A stretch of DNA of 43,023 bases from positions 1 through 43,023 of the forward strand of contig JALWBR010000003.1 of assembly GCA_027037055.1 (NCBI GenBank). The letters run 5' to 3'. A program made the translations under genes and the position numbers. This document shows, piece after piece, positions 26,185 through 34,951 of the stretch. The DNA is from Aquificales bacterium. GTDB taxonomy: Bacteria > Aquificota > Aquificia > Aquificales > Aquificaceae. The notes under the pieces are model-generated. The model saw only the letters and a list, made by a program, of their open reading frames with translations, was not told the origin of the DNA and did no database searches. The stretch's first letter is position 1, and the number at the start of each line of letters is the position of its first letter.

Positions 26185-26192
26185 AGAGGTGC

Positions 26193-26465
26193 TTACTTGA
26201 TGGAATCGCGAAGCTCCTTGGCGGGCCTGAAGGTTACAACTTTACGGGCAGGGATCTGGATGACATCGCCTGTTCTGGGGTTCCTTCCTTTACGGGCTGC
26301 CCGCTTTTTGACGGAGAATATGCCGAGGCCCGGTATAGCTACCCTTTCGCCCTTCTTAAGGGCGCTTGCTATGGCAGAAACTCCGGACTTCAGGGCAGCA
26401 TCAGCCTGCTTTTTGGTGATGCCTGCCCCTTTGGCTATGGCAGAAACAAGCTCAGCTTTCGTCAT
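26193..26465 (-). CDS. hup: HU-family DNA-binding protein
   Basis: The 90-residue protein is a standard HU: 'MTKAELVSAIAKGAGITKKQADAAL' for the dimer helices, 'ALKKGERVAIPGLGIFSVKKRAARKGRNPRTGD' with the GRNPxTG DNA-intercalating arm, and 'PARKVVTFRPAKELRDSI' at the end. HU bends and compacts DNA. GGGAGGG lies upstream as a strong ribosome site and TATTAT about 45 bases upstream is a possible -10. The gene is divergent from ileS. Codons are noticeably GC-richer than in its neighbours, as expected for a highly expressed gene. Confidence 0.97.
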   Translation of the reverse strand: MTKAELVSAIAKGAGITKKQADAALKSGVSAIASALKKGERVAIPGLGIFSVKKRAARKGRNPRTGDVIQIPARKVVTFRPAKELRDSIK

Positions 26466-26589
26466 GGCACATGCCCTCCCAAAAAGGATTACAGTTATTG
26501 AATAATACAGTATTTTTTATTAAAATGCAAGTTTTTTCTTTGTTTTATAATTGAATATCAACTATGATAGATCCAGGAGGTTGCGGTTA

Positions 26590-29364
26590 ATGGATTATAA
26601 GAACACTCTTAACCTTCCGAGAACCAGCTTCCCTATGAAGGCGAATCTTCCCCAGAGGGAAACCATGATTCTCACAAAATGGACAAATTTATACAAAAAA
26701 ATCCAGCATGAATTTTCAAAAAAGGAAATTTTTATACTACATGATGGACCACCTTATGCAAACGGACATATTCACATGGGACACGCCCTTAATAAGGTCT
26801 TAAAGGATATAATAAACAAATTCAATCTTATAAAAGGTAAAAGGATCAACTATATACCCGGTTGGGACTGCCACGGCTTGCCTATAGAACAACAGGTTGA
26901 AAAAAATTTGAAGAAAGAGAATAAGAGGAAGGAAGATATAGGAAAGGTTCTCTTCAGGAAGATGTGCAGGGAGTATGCTAAGAAATTTGTTGAGATACAA
27001 AAGGAAGAGTTTATAAGGATAGGTATTCTGGGAGATTGGGAGAACCCTTATATAACTATGGATCCCAAGTATCAGGCTATTGAGATAAAAGAACTTGGGA
27101 AGTTTTTTAAGAAAAACTTAATAGTAAAAAGTAAAAAACCCGTTTACTGGTGTATATATGACAAAACCGCGGAGGCGGAAGCGGAGGTTGAATACAGAGA
27201 AAAAACAGATCCGAGTATATATGTGAAATTCCCCCTTAAGGATGAAGATAATACTTTCCTCGTAATATGGACAACCACACCTTGGACCCTACCCGCAAAT
27301 CTCGGTGTTATGGTCGGAGAAGATTATGAATACTCTTTTATAAAAACGGGCAACGGGGATGTGTTCATTATAGCCAGGGAGCTTCTTGACTCAGTCAAGG
27401 AGAAAACGGGCATTAATGGTGAGATCATTAAAACGGTCAAGGGTAGAGATTTGGTTGACCTTGAATATGAACACCCCTTTATAGACAGAACCGGCATTGT
27501 TTATCCTTCCGAATTTGTAACCCTTACTTCAGGAACGGGTCTTGTACACATGGCTCCCGGTCACGGTATAGAGGACTATACGGTCGGTCAAAGATACGGT
27601 CTTGAACCCTTTTCCCCAGTTGATGATGAAGGCAGATTTACGGATGAGGCTCCATCTTTCCTCAGAGGTATAAACATATTTAAGGCAAATGAGCTTATAA
27701 TAGAAAAGCTAAAAGAGAAAAATCTGCTTTTATTTGAAGAGAAGATAACCCACTCCTATCCCCACTGTTGGAGATGTAAGAATCCCGTAATATTTAGGGC
27801 TACACCTCAGTGGTTCATCAGGATGGAATCGGAGGTTAACGGTAAAACCTTGAGGGAAAAAGCCCTTGAAGAGATAGAAAGGGTAAAGTGGATACCCCGT
27901 TACGGCAAAAATAGGATAAAAAGTATGGTTGAACAGAGACCAGATTGGTGTATATCAAGACAAAGGTATTGGGGGGTTCCCGTTACCGTATTCTATTGCG
28001 AAGGTTGCGGAACTGTTATAGCGGATGAGGAGGTGTTTGAACATATAGCGGACATTGTTGAGAACCACCCCGAGGGAGCGGATATATGGTTCAAGGCGGA
28101 GCCAGAAGAGTTACTTCCTAAGGGTTATGTATGTCCTAAATGTGGGGGAAACAAATTCAAAAAGGAAGAGGATATACTTGATGTGTGGTTTGATTCCGGA
28201 TGTTCCCATGCGGGTGTTATAAGACCCTTAGGAGTAAAGAAGGCGGATCTTTACTTAGAGGGTTCTGATCAGCACAGGGGATGGTTTCAGGCTTCCCTAC
28301 TTGAGTCGGTTGGCTCTTACGGAGAAGCCCCCTATAAAGCGGTGCTTACTCACGGCTTTGTTGTTGATGAAGAAGGCAAAAAGATGTCCAAATCAGAGGG
28401 AAATGTAATATCTCCTCAGGAGATTATAAATCAATACGGAGCGGATATACTCAGGCTGTGGGTAGTATCGGAAGATTATACGGAGGATATAAAGATAGGT
28501 CAAAACATCATTAAGATGATAGTTGAAGACTACAGGAAAATAAGAAACACTATGAGGTTCATGCTATCCAATCTATATGACTTTGATCCCTCTTCCCAAA
28601 GTGTGCCTTACGATGAAATGTTTCACTTTGATAAGTGGATACTTTCAAGGCTTGGAAGAGTAGTCAACGAGGTTATAAGCGGTTACGAAAATTATAAGTT
28701 TCATCTTGTTTATCACACGATGAGGAACTTTGCATCAAAGGATCTATCTTCCATATACTTTGATGTAGTAAAGGATCGCCTGTATGTTTATAAACCTGAC
28801 TCCTTTGAAAGAAGATCAAGCCAGACAGCCCTTTATAATATACTCTTAGTAACCACTGTTCTACTATCTCCTATCCTCAGTTTTACTTGTGAAGAGGTAT
28901 GGGAGCATATCAGGGAGATTGACAAAACCCTTCCAGAAAGTGTGTTTCTGGCTAATGTAGAAGTGAAAAAGCTTGCACCCATAAACGAAGATATTGAAAG
29001 GGATTACGGTATTCTGTTAAAACTTAGGGAACATGTTATGAAGGTTTTGGAAGAAGCAAGAAGGCAAGGATTTATAAAACATCCCTATGAAGCTAAGGTT
29101 TTTATAAGTGGAGATGGAGAGATTACAAGTGTTGCTCGAAAATATGAAGATTACATAAATTTCTTCCTCACTGTCAGTCAAGTTGATTTTGAAGATGGCG
29201 GTAACATATTCTTGAAGGAGGAAGGTCTTAAAATAGGTGTAGATAGGGCGGAAGGTAAAAAATGTCCGAGGTGTTGGGTATATTTTAAAGAAGAAGATTT
29301 CAAAGGGGATGTGTGTACAAGGTGTGCGGAGGTGCTTAAGGAAATGGGGGTACACTCTAATTGA
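26590..29364 (+). CDS. ileS: Isoleucyl-tRNA synthetase
   Basis: IleS charges tRNA-Ile and edits misactivated valine. From the ATG at 26590 (AGGAGG at 26575-26580) the protein has 924 residues. It shows the class I HIGH motif as PYANGHIHMGH (around 60-65), the editing (CP1) domain with 'WTTTPWTLPANLG', 'DWCISRQRYWGVP', KMSKS at 598-602, the anticodon-binding domain, and a C-terminal zinc finger with Cys892, 895, 909 and 912 (CPRCW...CTRC). This is the bacterial short form. An upstream in-frame start at 26551 would include the ribosome site and is rejected. TATAAT at 26546-26551 is a probable -10. Confidence 0.98.
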   Translation: MDYKNTLNLPRTSFPMKANLPQRETMILTKWTNLYKKIQHEFSKKEIFILHDGPPYANGHIHMGHALNKVLKDIINKFNLIKGKRINYIPGWDCHGLPIEQQVEKNLKKENKRKEDIGKVLFRKMCREYAKKFVEIQKEEFIRIGILGDWENPYITMDPKYQAIEIKELGKFFKKNLIVKSKKPVYWCIYDKTAEAEAEVEYREKTDPSIYVKFPLKDEDNTFLVIWTTTPWTLPANLGVMVGEDYEYSFIKTGNGDVFIIARELLDSVKEKTGINGEIIKTVKGRDLVDLEYEHPFIDRTGIVYPSEFVTLTSGTGLVHMAPGHGIEDYTVGQRYGLEPFSPVDDEGRFTDEAPSFLRGINIFKANELIIEKLKEKNLLLFEEKITHSYPHCWRCKNPVIFRATPQWFIRMESEVNGKTLREKALEEIERVKWIPRYGKNRIKSMVEQRPDWCISRQRYWGVPVTVFYCEGCGTVIADEEVFEHIADIVENHPEGADIWFKAEPEELLPKGYVCPKCGGNKFKKEEDILDVWFDSGCSHAGVIRPLGVKKADLYLEGSDQHRGWFQASLLESVGSYGEAPYKAVLTHGFVVDEEGKKMSKSEGNVISPQEIINQYGADILRLWVVSEDYTEDIKIGQNIIKMIVEDYRKIRNTMRFMLSNLYDFDPSSQSVPYDEMFHFDKWILSRLGRVVNEVISGYENYKFHLVYHTMRNFASKDLSSIYFDVVKDRLYVYKPDSFERRSSQTALYNILLVTTVLLSPILSFTCEEVWEHIREIDKTLPESVFLANVEVKKLAPINEDIERDYGILLKLREHVMKVLEEARRQGFIKHPYEAKVFISGDGEITSVARKYEDYINFFLTVSQVDFEDGGNIFLKEEGLKIGVDRAEGKKCPRCWVYFKEEDFKGDVCTRCAEVLKEMGVHSN

Positions 29365-29409
29365 AAATTATTTGCAAAAGAAATAAATTATCTCTAATGG
29401 AGGACTGTT

Positions 29410-30390
29410 ATGAAGGTTGAAGGAGTCCCTATAGTTGATTATCTGAGGGAGCATAAAGGTTCTATAATTATACTGCCCCATGAAAATCCGGATGGGGATG
29501 CTTTCGGTAGTGCTCTTGCCCTGTATCTGTTTTTGAAGAAAAAGGGTAAGGAAGTTTACATAGGTTGTAAAGATAGTGTTCCCCATTTTCTTGATTTCCT
29601 GCCCCACATTGATGAAGTTATAAGGATACCTAACGGTAAAGTTTATGACACCGGTATTATAGTTGATTCCGCGGATTTCAGCAGAATAGGAACAGAGATA
29701 AAGGTTTTGAGGAAGATAAGGATTGATCACCACCTTGGGGGAGAGTATTACGGTCCTTACGATTATATAGATACAACAGCCCCTTCAACCACAGCTATAG
29801 TTTATGAAATAATTGCCAGCTGGGATGAAAGTGCAATAGATAAGGATATAGCTACATGCATATATACGGGTCTTGCAACGGATACAGGTTTCTTTAAATA
29901 CACAAATACCAATGAGTATGCCTTTGATCTTGCAAAGAAACTTGTCCACTACGGTGCGGATCCTAACTTTGTTTACAGAATGTTCAGCGAGAGGGAATCC
30001 TTTAATAAGATGAAGCTTATCGCAAAAGCTCTTGAAACCCTTACCCTTTACGAGGACGGTTTGGTAGCGGGTATAACCCTATTTGACAGATTCTTCAAGG
30101 AGACAAACACAACCTATACGGACAGCGAGGGTCTTGTAAACTTTCCGAGGTTCATTGAAAGTGTTGAGGTAGCCTTTGCAATAATTGAGAAACCTGACGA
30201 GCAGGTATGGAAGGTTTCCCTTAGGAGTAAGACAAGGGCGAATGTTGCTAAGATAGCATCATCCCTGGGTGGAGGAGGACACAAGTATGCTGCTGGTTGT
30301 AAGATAAAGGCATCTTCGTATGAAGAAGCTTTAGAAAGGGTGCTTAATGCAATAAAGGAAGAGCTTAAAAGAGTTTATGTCAGTGCATAA
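29410..30390 (+). CDS. nrnA: DHH/DHHA1 phosphoesterase, NrnA-like
   Basis: The 326-residue protein has the DHH-family motifs: 'LPHENPDGDAFGSALAL', 'GIIVDSADFSRIG', 'IRIDHHLGG' (the DHH box), 'YTGLATDTGFFKYTNT', and the DHHA1 substrate-binding 'SLGGGGHKYAAGCKI'. NrnA enzymes hydrolyse short RNA oligomers and pAp; relatives cleave pApA or c-di-AMP. Since a c-di-AMP cyclase gene (cdaA) lies 6 kb downstream, a role in clearing its breakdown product is plausible but unproven. GGAGG lies 8 bases before the ATG. It overlaps argB by 14 bases. Confidence 0.9.
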   Translation: MKVEGVPIVDYLREHKGSIIILPHENPDGDAFGSALALYLFLKKKGKEVYIGCKDSVPHFLDFLPHIDEVIRIPNGKVYDTGIIVDSADFSRIGTEIKVLRKIRIDHHLGGEYYGPYDYIDTTAPSTTAIVYEIIASWDESAIDKDIATCIYTGLATDTGFFKYTNTNEYAFDLAKKLVHYGADPNFVYRMFSERESFNKMKLIAKALETLTLYEDGLVAGITLFDRFFKETNTTYTDSEGLVNFPRFIESVEVAFAIIEKPDEQVWKVSLRSKTRANVAKIASSLGGGGHKYAAGCKIKASSYEEALERVLNAIKEELKRVYVSA

Positions 30391-31282
30391 TATAGAGGAT
30401 CTGATAATAAAGGCAAAGATACTTCAGGAAGCCCTCCCCTATATAAGGTATTTTCACGGTAAAACCTTTGTCATAAAGTACGGCGGATCCGCCATGAAAG
30501 ATGAGCATCTTAGGGAGAGTTTTGCAAAGGATGTGGTATTGCTTAAATATGTGGGAATAAATGTTATCGTTGTACATGGGGGCGGACCTCAGATAAACGA
30601 AATGCTCTCAAAACTCGGTATAAAACAGAAGTTTGTAGGAGGTATAAGAAAGACGGATGAAGAGACAATGCATATAGTAGAGATGGTTTTATCCGGTGAT
30701 ATAAATAAGGATATAGTCGCCCTTATAAATAAACACAGCGGTGAGAACATATATGCGGTTGGGTTGTCCGGAAGGGACGGCAGACTTATAAGGGCAAGGA
30801 AAATGAAAGAAGATTTTCTTAAAGAGATAGGAATTGAAATTGAAGAAGATATAGGATATGTGGGAGAGGTGGTAAGTGTAAACGTTGACTTGCTAAATTC
30901 AATAACGGAGAAAAACTATATACCTGTAATAGCACCTGTAGGCGTGGGAGAGAAAGGTGAGGCGTACAATATAAATGCGGATCTTGTAGCGAGTGAAATA
31001 GCCATAAGTATGAATGCTGAAAAGCTTATATTTTTGACGGATACGGAAGGGGTAAAAGATGAAAATGGAGATGTTATATCTTCAATAACTGAAAGGGATA
31101 CCCAACTTTTGATAAAAAAAGGGATTGTTAAAGGTGGAATGATACCTAAGGTTAAGTTTGCCCTTAAGGCGGTTAATAACGGAGTAAAAAAGGTTCACAT
31201 TATTGACGGCAGGGTGGAACATTCCCTACTTCTTGAGATATTTACAAGGGAAGGTATAGGAACGGAAGTTGTTTCTAATTAA
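30377..31282 (+). CDS. argB: Acetylglutamate kinase
   Basis: ArgB phosphorylates N-acetylglutamate, the second step of arginine synthesis. The 301 residues contain 'FVIKYGGSAM' and 'VIVVHGGGPQINEML' (ATP and substrate loops), 'GLSGRDGRLIRA' and 'YNINADLVASEIA'. A 'GGMIPKVKFALKAVNNGVKKVHIIDGR' C-terminus follows, typical of the arginine-inhibited hexameric type, which has an N-terminal helix; one is seen here (IEDLIIKAKILQEALPYI). It is translated from inside the 3' end of nrnA and converges on tldD with an 8-base overlap. Confidence 0.97.
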   Translation: MSVHNIEDLIIKAKILQEALPYIRYFHGKTFVIKYGGSAMKDEHLRESFAKDVVLLKYVGINVIVVHGGGPQINEMLSKLGIKQKFVGGIRKTDEETMHIVEMVLSGDINKDIVALINKHSGENIYAVGLSGRDGRLIRARKMKEDFLKEIGIEIEEDIGYVGEVVSVNVDLLNSITEKNYIPVIAPVGVGEKGEAYNINADLVASEIAISMNAEKLIFLTDTEGVKDENGDVISSITERDTQLLIKKGIVKGGMIPKVKFALKAVNNGVKKVHIIDGRVEHSLLLEIFTREGIGTEVVSN

Positions 31283-32669
31283 CCTGTGATCCTCCTAGTA
31301 TTAAATTGCCCATTCTTATTATAGGCTGTCCGTCACTGACAGGAACTCCCTGTCCGTTCTTACCGCATGTGCCTATTGCCCAGCCTACCTCTTTACCCAC
31401 AGCATCTATGTTTTGGAGCGCTTTGGGACCGTTCCCTATGAGCGTTGCACCTCTTATAGGGTATGTAATTTCTCCGTTCTCTATAAGATATCCTTCCATT
31501 ATCTCAAAAACAAAATCTCCCGTTACCGTATTTACCTCACCTCCGCCCATCTTCACTACATAAACACCCTTTTTTGTATCCCTGATTATATCCTCACCTT
31601 CATCCTTGCCTGGTGCTATAAATGTGTTTGTCATCCTTACTATCGGTATATGTGCGTAACTTTGCCTTCTGCCGTTACCCGTTGAGCTTACCCCATCCTT
31701 CATTGCCCTCAATCTATCATACATATAACCTTCCAAAATACCGTCCTTTATAAGTACCTTACGCTGAGCAGGTACACCCTCATCATCAACTGTAAAAGAT
31801 CCGTTGTAACCGGAAATTGTAGCATCGTCTATAACAGTTACAAGTTCAGATGCCACCTTTTTACCCAGTTTCCCTGCGTAAACAGAAAGACCCTGTTGAA
31901 CAAGATCCGCTTCAAGACCATGCCCTACAGCTTCATGGATCATAGTCCCCCCAGCCTCAGAGGACATCACAACGGTAAACCTGCCGGCTACGGCGGGTTT
32001 AGCCTTTAAGCCAAGGAGGGCTCTTTCCGCAGCCTTACCTGCTACATATTCGGGAGGTGTATTTTCAAAGATTTCAAATCCCATCATCCCTCCTACTGAT
32101 TCATAACCCCTTTGCATTATATTGCCGTCAGATGATACAACATCAACAAAGAAAACAACCCTTTTTTGTGTGTCTTCCGCGGTTTCCCCGAGGTTGTTCA
32201 TTATAAAAATATCCCGTGTTTTATCAACCAGGACGGAAGTAACCTGCTTTATCTTATCACCATAGCTTCTTGCCTTATCCTCAGCCCTTTTAAGAATTTC
32301 AATCCTATATGAAATATCAACTTCATCCGGATCAATCTTTACCTCCGTATTACCCTTTATATATCTTTTACCAAGGGCAAGAACATAACCATCTCCGTTG
32401 CTTCTTGCGAGGGACTTGGCTATCTCAAGTAGATTTTCCAAAGTTATGTCATTCGTGTAACCGTAGTATGTTTTACCGTTCTTTATAAGTCTGAGGCCTA
32501 CACCTTCTTGCATACCATGGCTTACATTATCAACCTTTCTATCTTCATACTTTATTTTTGTAGTTCTTGACTTTTCATAGAATATATCCGCAAACTCACC
32601 TCCCCCTTCAAGCATCTGCTTTATTATCAACCCCCCTTTCTCTTTCAAAAGCTCCTTTATCCTACTCAT
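31275..32669 (-). CDS. tldD: TldD-family metalloprotease
   Basis: TldD with its partner TldE (PmbA) digests unfolded leader peptides and helps clear toxins. The 464-residue protein has the metal-binding HEAVGHGLEADLV motif (HExxxH, about residues 244-249), 'YTNDITLENLLEIAKSLA', 'GDFVFEIMEGYLIENGEITYPIRGATLIGNG' and 'CGKNGQGVPVSDGQPIIRM'. I chose the ATG at 32669 because GGAGGTGAT lies just before it; an ATG at 32681 would contain that site. The gene overlaps or abuts the DUF4911 gene upstream. No TldE gene is seen in the window. Confidence 0.95.
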   Translation of the reverse strand: MSRIKELLKEKGGLIIKQMLEGGGEFADIFYEKSRTTKIKYEDRKVDNVSHGMQEGVGLRLIKNGKTYYGYTNDITLENLLEIAKSLARSNGDGYVLALGKRYIKGNTEVKIDPDEVDISYRIEILKRAEDKARSYGDKIKQVTSVLVDKTRDIFIMNNLGETAEDTQKRVVFFVDVVSSDGNIMQRGYESVGGMMGFEIFENTPPEYVAGKAAERALLGLKAKPAVAGRFTVVMSSEAGGTMIHEAVGHGLEADLVQQGLSVYAGKLGKKVASELVTVIDDATISGYNGSFTVDDEGVPAQRKVLIKDGILEGYMYDRLRAMKDGVSSTGNGRRQSYAHIPIVRMTNTFIAPGKDEGEDIIRDTKKGVYVVKMGGGEVNTVTGDFVFEIMEGYLIENGEITYPIRGATLIGNGPKALQNIDAVGKEVGWAIGTCGKNGQGVPVSDGQPIIRMGNLILGGSQVN

Positions 32670-32671
32670 TA

Positions 32672-32935
32672 TCACCTCCACATATCTTCCTTATTATCCC
32701 AATCCAATTCATCTATGATCTCAATACCACCAAGAAAAGCAGATATACGCTTTACGACTGATTTAAGCTCCTCAAAAACATCGGGTGTAGAAAGTATATC
32801 AACTATACCTTCCTTGTTACTCCTTGTCCTGCATATCCCGAGCCTGCCCGCACCGTCCACGAGGGAATTAAACAAACCTATCTTTTCCTTATCCATTTTT
32901 ACCACCAGTATCTTTGTTTTTATCCCTTTTCTCAT
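32672..32935 (-). CDS. DUF4911-like small protein
   Basis: The 87-residue protein reads 'TKILVVKMDKEKIGLFNSLVDGAGRLGICRTR', then 'EGIVDILSTPDVFEELKSVVKRI'. This beta-alpha-beta pattern with 'ylkfileg..glg.vrT....g.v.i...p' matches small DUF4911 proteins of unknown function. It resembles an ACT/ferredoxin-like fold. It is sandwiched between dnaX and tldD; its first codons overlap the -1-frame tail of dnaX described below, and its stop overlaps the tldD ribosome site. Start at 32935 is chosen because the first strand (ILVVKM) needs it; an internal ATG at 32896 is an alternative. Confidence 0.55.
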   Translation of the reverse strand: MRKGIKTKILVVKMDKEKIGLFNSLVDGAGRLGICRTRSNKEGIVDILSTPDVFEELKSVVKRISAFLGGIEIIDELDWDNKEDMWR

Positions 32936-32971
32936 ATCTCACCACCTTGGCTTCAAATAAATCCAACATTT

Positions 32972-34321
32972 TCAAAACAGCGTCGCTGTACTTTTGTTCC
33001 CTTTTTTTTTATCCTTCTCCTTTATTCTGAATTCCACATTTCCCCTTTTCTTTTTGTACTCCTCAAGTTTATCCTCAAAAGCCTTGTATATATTTTCTTC
33101 TATCTCATAAATTATCTTTTCTCCTTCCTTCTTTGCTTCAAGCTCACTTATTAACCTTTCAATGGTCTCATCCCTTTCGGATTTCTCTTCCGAAGATACG
33201 GACATGACCGCCTTCCCAAAAATCACCTTTGATAAAGGAACTATTTCCTTTACTATGATTGCTTTAATTATGGCTATCCTGAATGCATCAAAAGTTCCCT
33301 TATACCTCGTTTCCGCCAAAGCCCTTGTAAATATACTTTCAAGATAAAGAAAGGCTTCAACGGGTTTGTCATTGAATTTTTGATAAAACTCATCATAGTG
33401 TTCAATAATCTTTTCTGGTTCTTCTAATGTTTTGGAAAGGATTATATTCCTTATCTCAGCGGTCATATTTTCCCATAACCTTATAAGATTTATTCCCCTT
33501 AGATAATAATCTTTCAAAAGCTCTAAGGATCTTTGAATGTCCCCTTCAATTATAAGGTTAAGAAACTCCCGTGTCTTTCCCATGCTGAGAATACCAAGCA
33601 GGCTTTCCAATCCTTCCTTTGTTACTTTGTTTTCACCAAAGGATGAAGCCTGATCGAGTAAGGAAGCTGCGTCCCTTAAACATCCGTCGGAGGCAATGGC
33701 TATCTCCTCAAGGGCTTCCCTTTCAAAATCAATTCCCTCCCTCTTAGAAATCATCTCAAGATAGCTAATTATCTCTTCCTTTTTAACCCTTGAAAACATC
33801 AGCCTTTGACAACGCGAGGCTATGGTGGGAGGAATCTTATCTCCCTCGGTAGTACACAGGACAAATATGGTTGAGGGCGGAGGCTCTTCCAAGGTTTTGA
33901 GAAGGGCGTTAAATGCTTCTTTGGTTAACATGTGTGCTTCGTCAAGTATGTATATCTTAAACTTGCCTTTCATGGGGGTGTAATTAACTGATTCCCTCAA
34001 GCTTCTTATGTCATCTATACCTCTGTTGGATGCCGCGTCAATTTCAATAAGATCTGGGAATATCCCCCTGTCTATAAGGGAACAATTTTCACAAGCACCA
34101 CACGGCTCTCCTTCCGAGGGATTCAGACAGTTAACAGCCTTTGCAAGTATCCTTGCAACCGTAGTCTTACCCACACCCCTCGGACCGAAGAACATATAGG
34201 CATGAGAAATTTTATTGAGCTTTACAGCATTTTTGAGTATCCTCACAGGTACCTCTTGACCGACAACCTCTTTAAAGAACTTAGGTCTGTATTTCCTTGC
34301 GAAGGGTATATATTTTTCCAT
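32972..34321 (-). CDS. dnaX: DNA polymerase III subunit gamma/tau
   Basis: DnaX is the clamp-loader ATPase that places the sliding clamp on DNA. The 449-residue zero-frame product has 'ARKYRPKFFKEVVGQE', Walker A GPRGVGKTT, a Cys4 zinc module (CLNPSEGEPCGACENC), 'ILDEAHMLTKEAFNALLKTLEEPPP', the SRC arginine finger in 'IASRCQRLMF', and the collar domain. It ends STATLF shortly after a run of nine A (33002-33010). In the -1 frame the protein would continue for 37 residues to a stop at 32889-32891. That alternative contains VLKMLDLFEAKVV, which resembles the usual DnaX C-terminus. TTCACA-17-TAAAAT lies just before the ATG. Confidence 0.97.
   Translation of the reverse strand: MEKYIPFARKYRPKFFKEVVGQEVPVRILKNAVKLNKISHAYMFFGPRGVGKTTVARILAKAVNCLNPSEGEPCGACENCSLIDRGIFPDLIEIDAASNRGIDDIRSLRESVNYTPMKGKFKIYILDEAHMLTKEAFNALLKTLEEPPPSTIFVLCTTEGDKIPPTIASRCQRLMFSRVKKEEIISYLEMISKREGIDFEREALEEIAIASDGCLRDAASLLDQASSFGENKVTKEGLESLLGILSMGKTREFLNLIIEGDIQRSLELLKDYYLRGINLIRLWENMTAEIRNIILSKTLEEPEKIIEHYDEFYQKFNDKPVEAFLYLESIFTRALAETRYKGTFDAFRIAIIKAIIVKEIVPLSKVIFGKAVMSVSSEEKSERDETIERLISELEAKKEGEKIIYEIEENIYKAFEDKLEEYKKKRGNVEFRIKEKDKKKGNKSTATLF
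33002..33010 (-). promoter_or_regulatory. A9 slippage site in dnaX
   Basis: On the minus strand GAT is followed by nine A and GGG. Zero frame reads Asp-Lys-Lys-Lys-Gly and stops 9 residues later. One extra A in the transcript, or a -1 ribosomal slip, reads on as REQKYSDAVLKMLDLFEA and beyond. A9 runs are known to cause transcriptional slippage in the dnaX gene of Thermus thermophilus. Confidence 0.6.
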
Positions 34322-34330
34322 TACAACACT

Positions 34331-34358
34331 ATTTTATCAGTATAATCTTTTATTGTGA
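34331..34358 (-). promoter_or_regulatory. dnaX promoter TTCACA-17-TAAAAT
   Basis: On the minus strand TTCACA (5 of 6 of the -35 consensus) and TAAAAT are 17 bases apart. The -10 ends 9 bases before the dnaX ATG, so the leader would be 0-3 bases. It overlaps the divergent promoter at 34341-34346. Confidence 0.6.
34341..34346 (+). promoter_or_regulatory. Consensus -10 box (TATAAT) 8 bases before the flavin reductase start
   Basis: TATAAT is followed by CTTTTATT and the GTG start at 34355. No ribosome site is present. It interleaves with the dnaX promoter on the other strand, so the two may compete for polymerase. Confidence 0.5.
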
Positions 34359-34951
34359 AAAGAAGCTACCATGTAAACCAAATAAATGAGGACTTTTTAT
34401 ATAAATTGGTGTTGGGTCTTATTGTACCCAGACCCATCGGATGGATATCTACGGTAAGCAAAGAAGGTATATATAACATAGCCCCCTTTAGCTTCTTTAA
34501 TGCGGTGTGCGATGAGCCTCCGGTTTTTATCATTTCCGCAAGTGATAGGGATGACGGAAGTATGAAGGACACAGTAAAAAACATTCTTGAAACTAAGGAA
34601 TTTGCAGTTAACCTTGTTACAGAAGAACTTTTACTTCCTATGAAAAAAACGGGAGAAGAATTCCCGCCTCATGTTGATGAGTTTAAGGAAGCAGGTCTTA
34701 CACCATCGGAAGGGTTGAATATAAAGGTACCTCTAATAAAGGAATCACCGGTAAATGTTGAATGTAAGCTACTTGATTATAAAAAAATTTACGATATGCA
34801 CATTCTTTTCGGCGAGGCTATATGCTTTCATATTGAAAACGGAATAATAGATGATAAATTCAGGGTTGACTACAGTAGATTAAGGCCTGTAGGAAGAATA
34901 GTAGGAGATCTGTATGTAAAGGTCTTCGGAGAATCGTTAATAAAGATATGA
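34355..34951 (+). CDS. Flavin reductase-like FMN-binding protein
   Basis: The 198-residue protein has the flavin-reductase-like split-barrel pattern: 'LGLIVPRPIGWISTVSKEGIYNIAPFSFFNAVCDEPPVFIISAS', where the RPI.W.ST and N.APFS..n segments bind FMN. 'DTVKNILETKEFAVNLVTEELLLPM' follows. Members reduce flavin with NAD(P)H or act as FMN proteins of unknown substrate. The start is GTG at 34355; the conserved region begins close after it, so no later start fits. Translation overlaps folP by 4 bases (ATGA). Confidence 0.85.
   Translation: MKRSYHVNQINEDFLYKLVLGLIVPRPIGWISTVSKEGIYNIAPFSFFNAVCDEPPVFIISASDRDDGSMKDTVKNILETKEFAVNLVTEELLLPMKKTGEEFPPHVDEFKEAGLTPSEGLNIKVPLIKESPVNVECKLLDYKKIYDMHILFGEAICFHIENGIIDDKFRVDYSRLRPVGRIVGDLYVKVFGESLIKI

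Noticed and set aside
26551-26589. Longer ileS start (TTG at 26551)
   Set aside because: It would put the AGGAGG ribosome site and part of the promoter inside the gene; the ATG at 26590 fits the family start.
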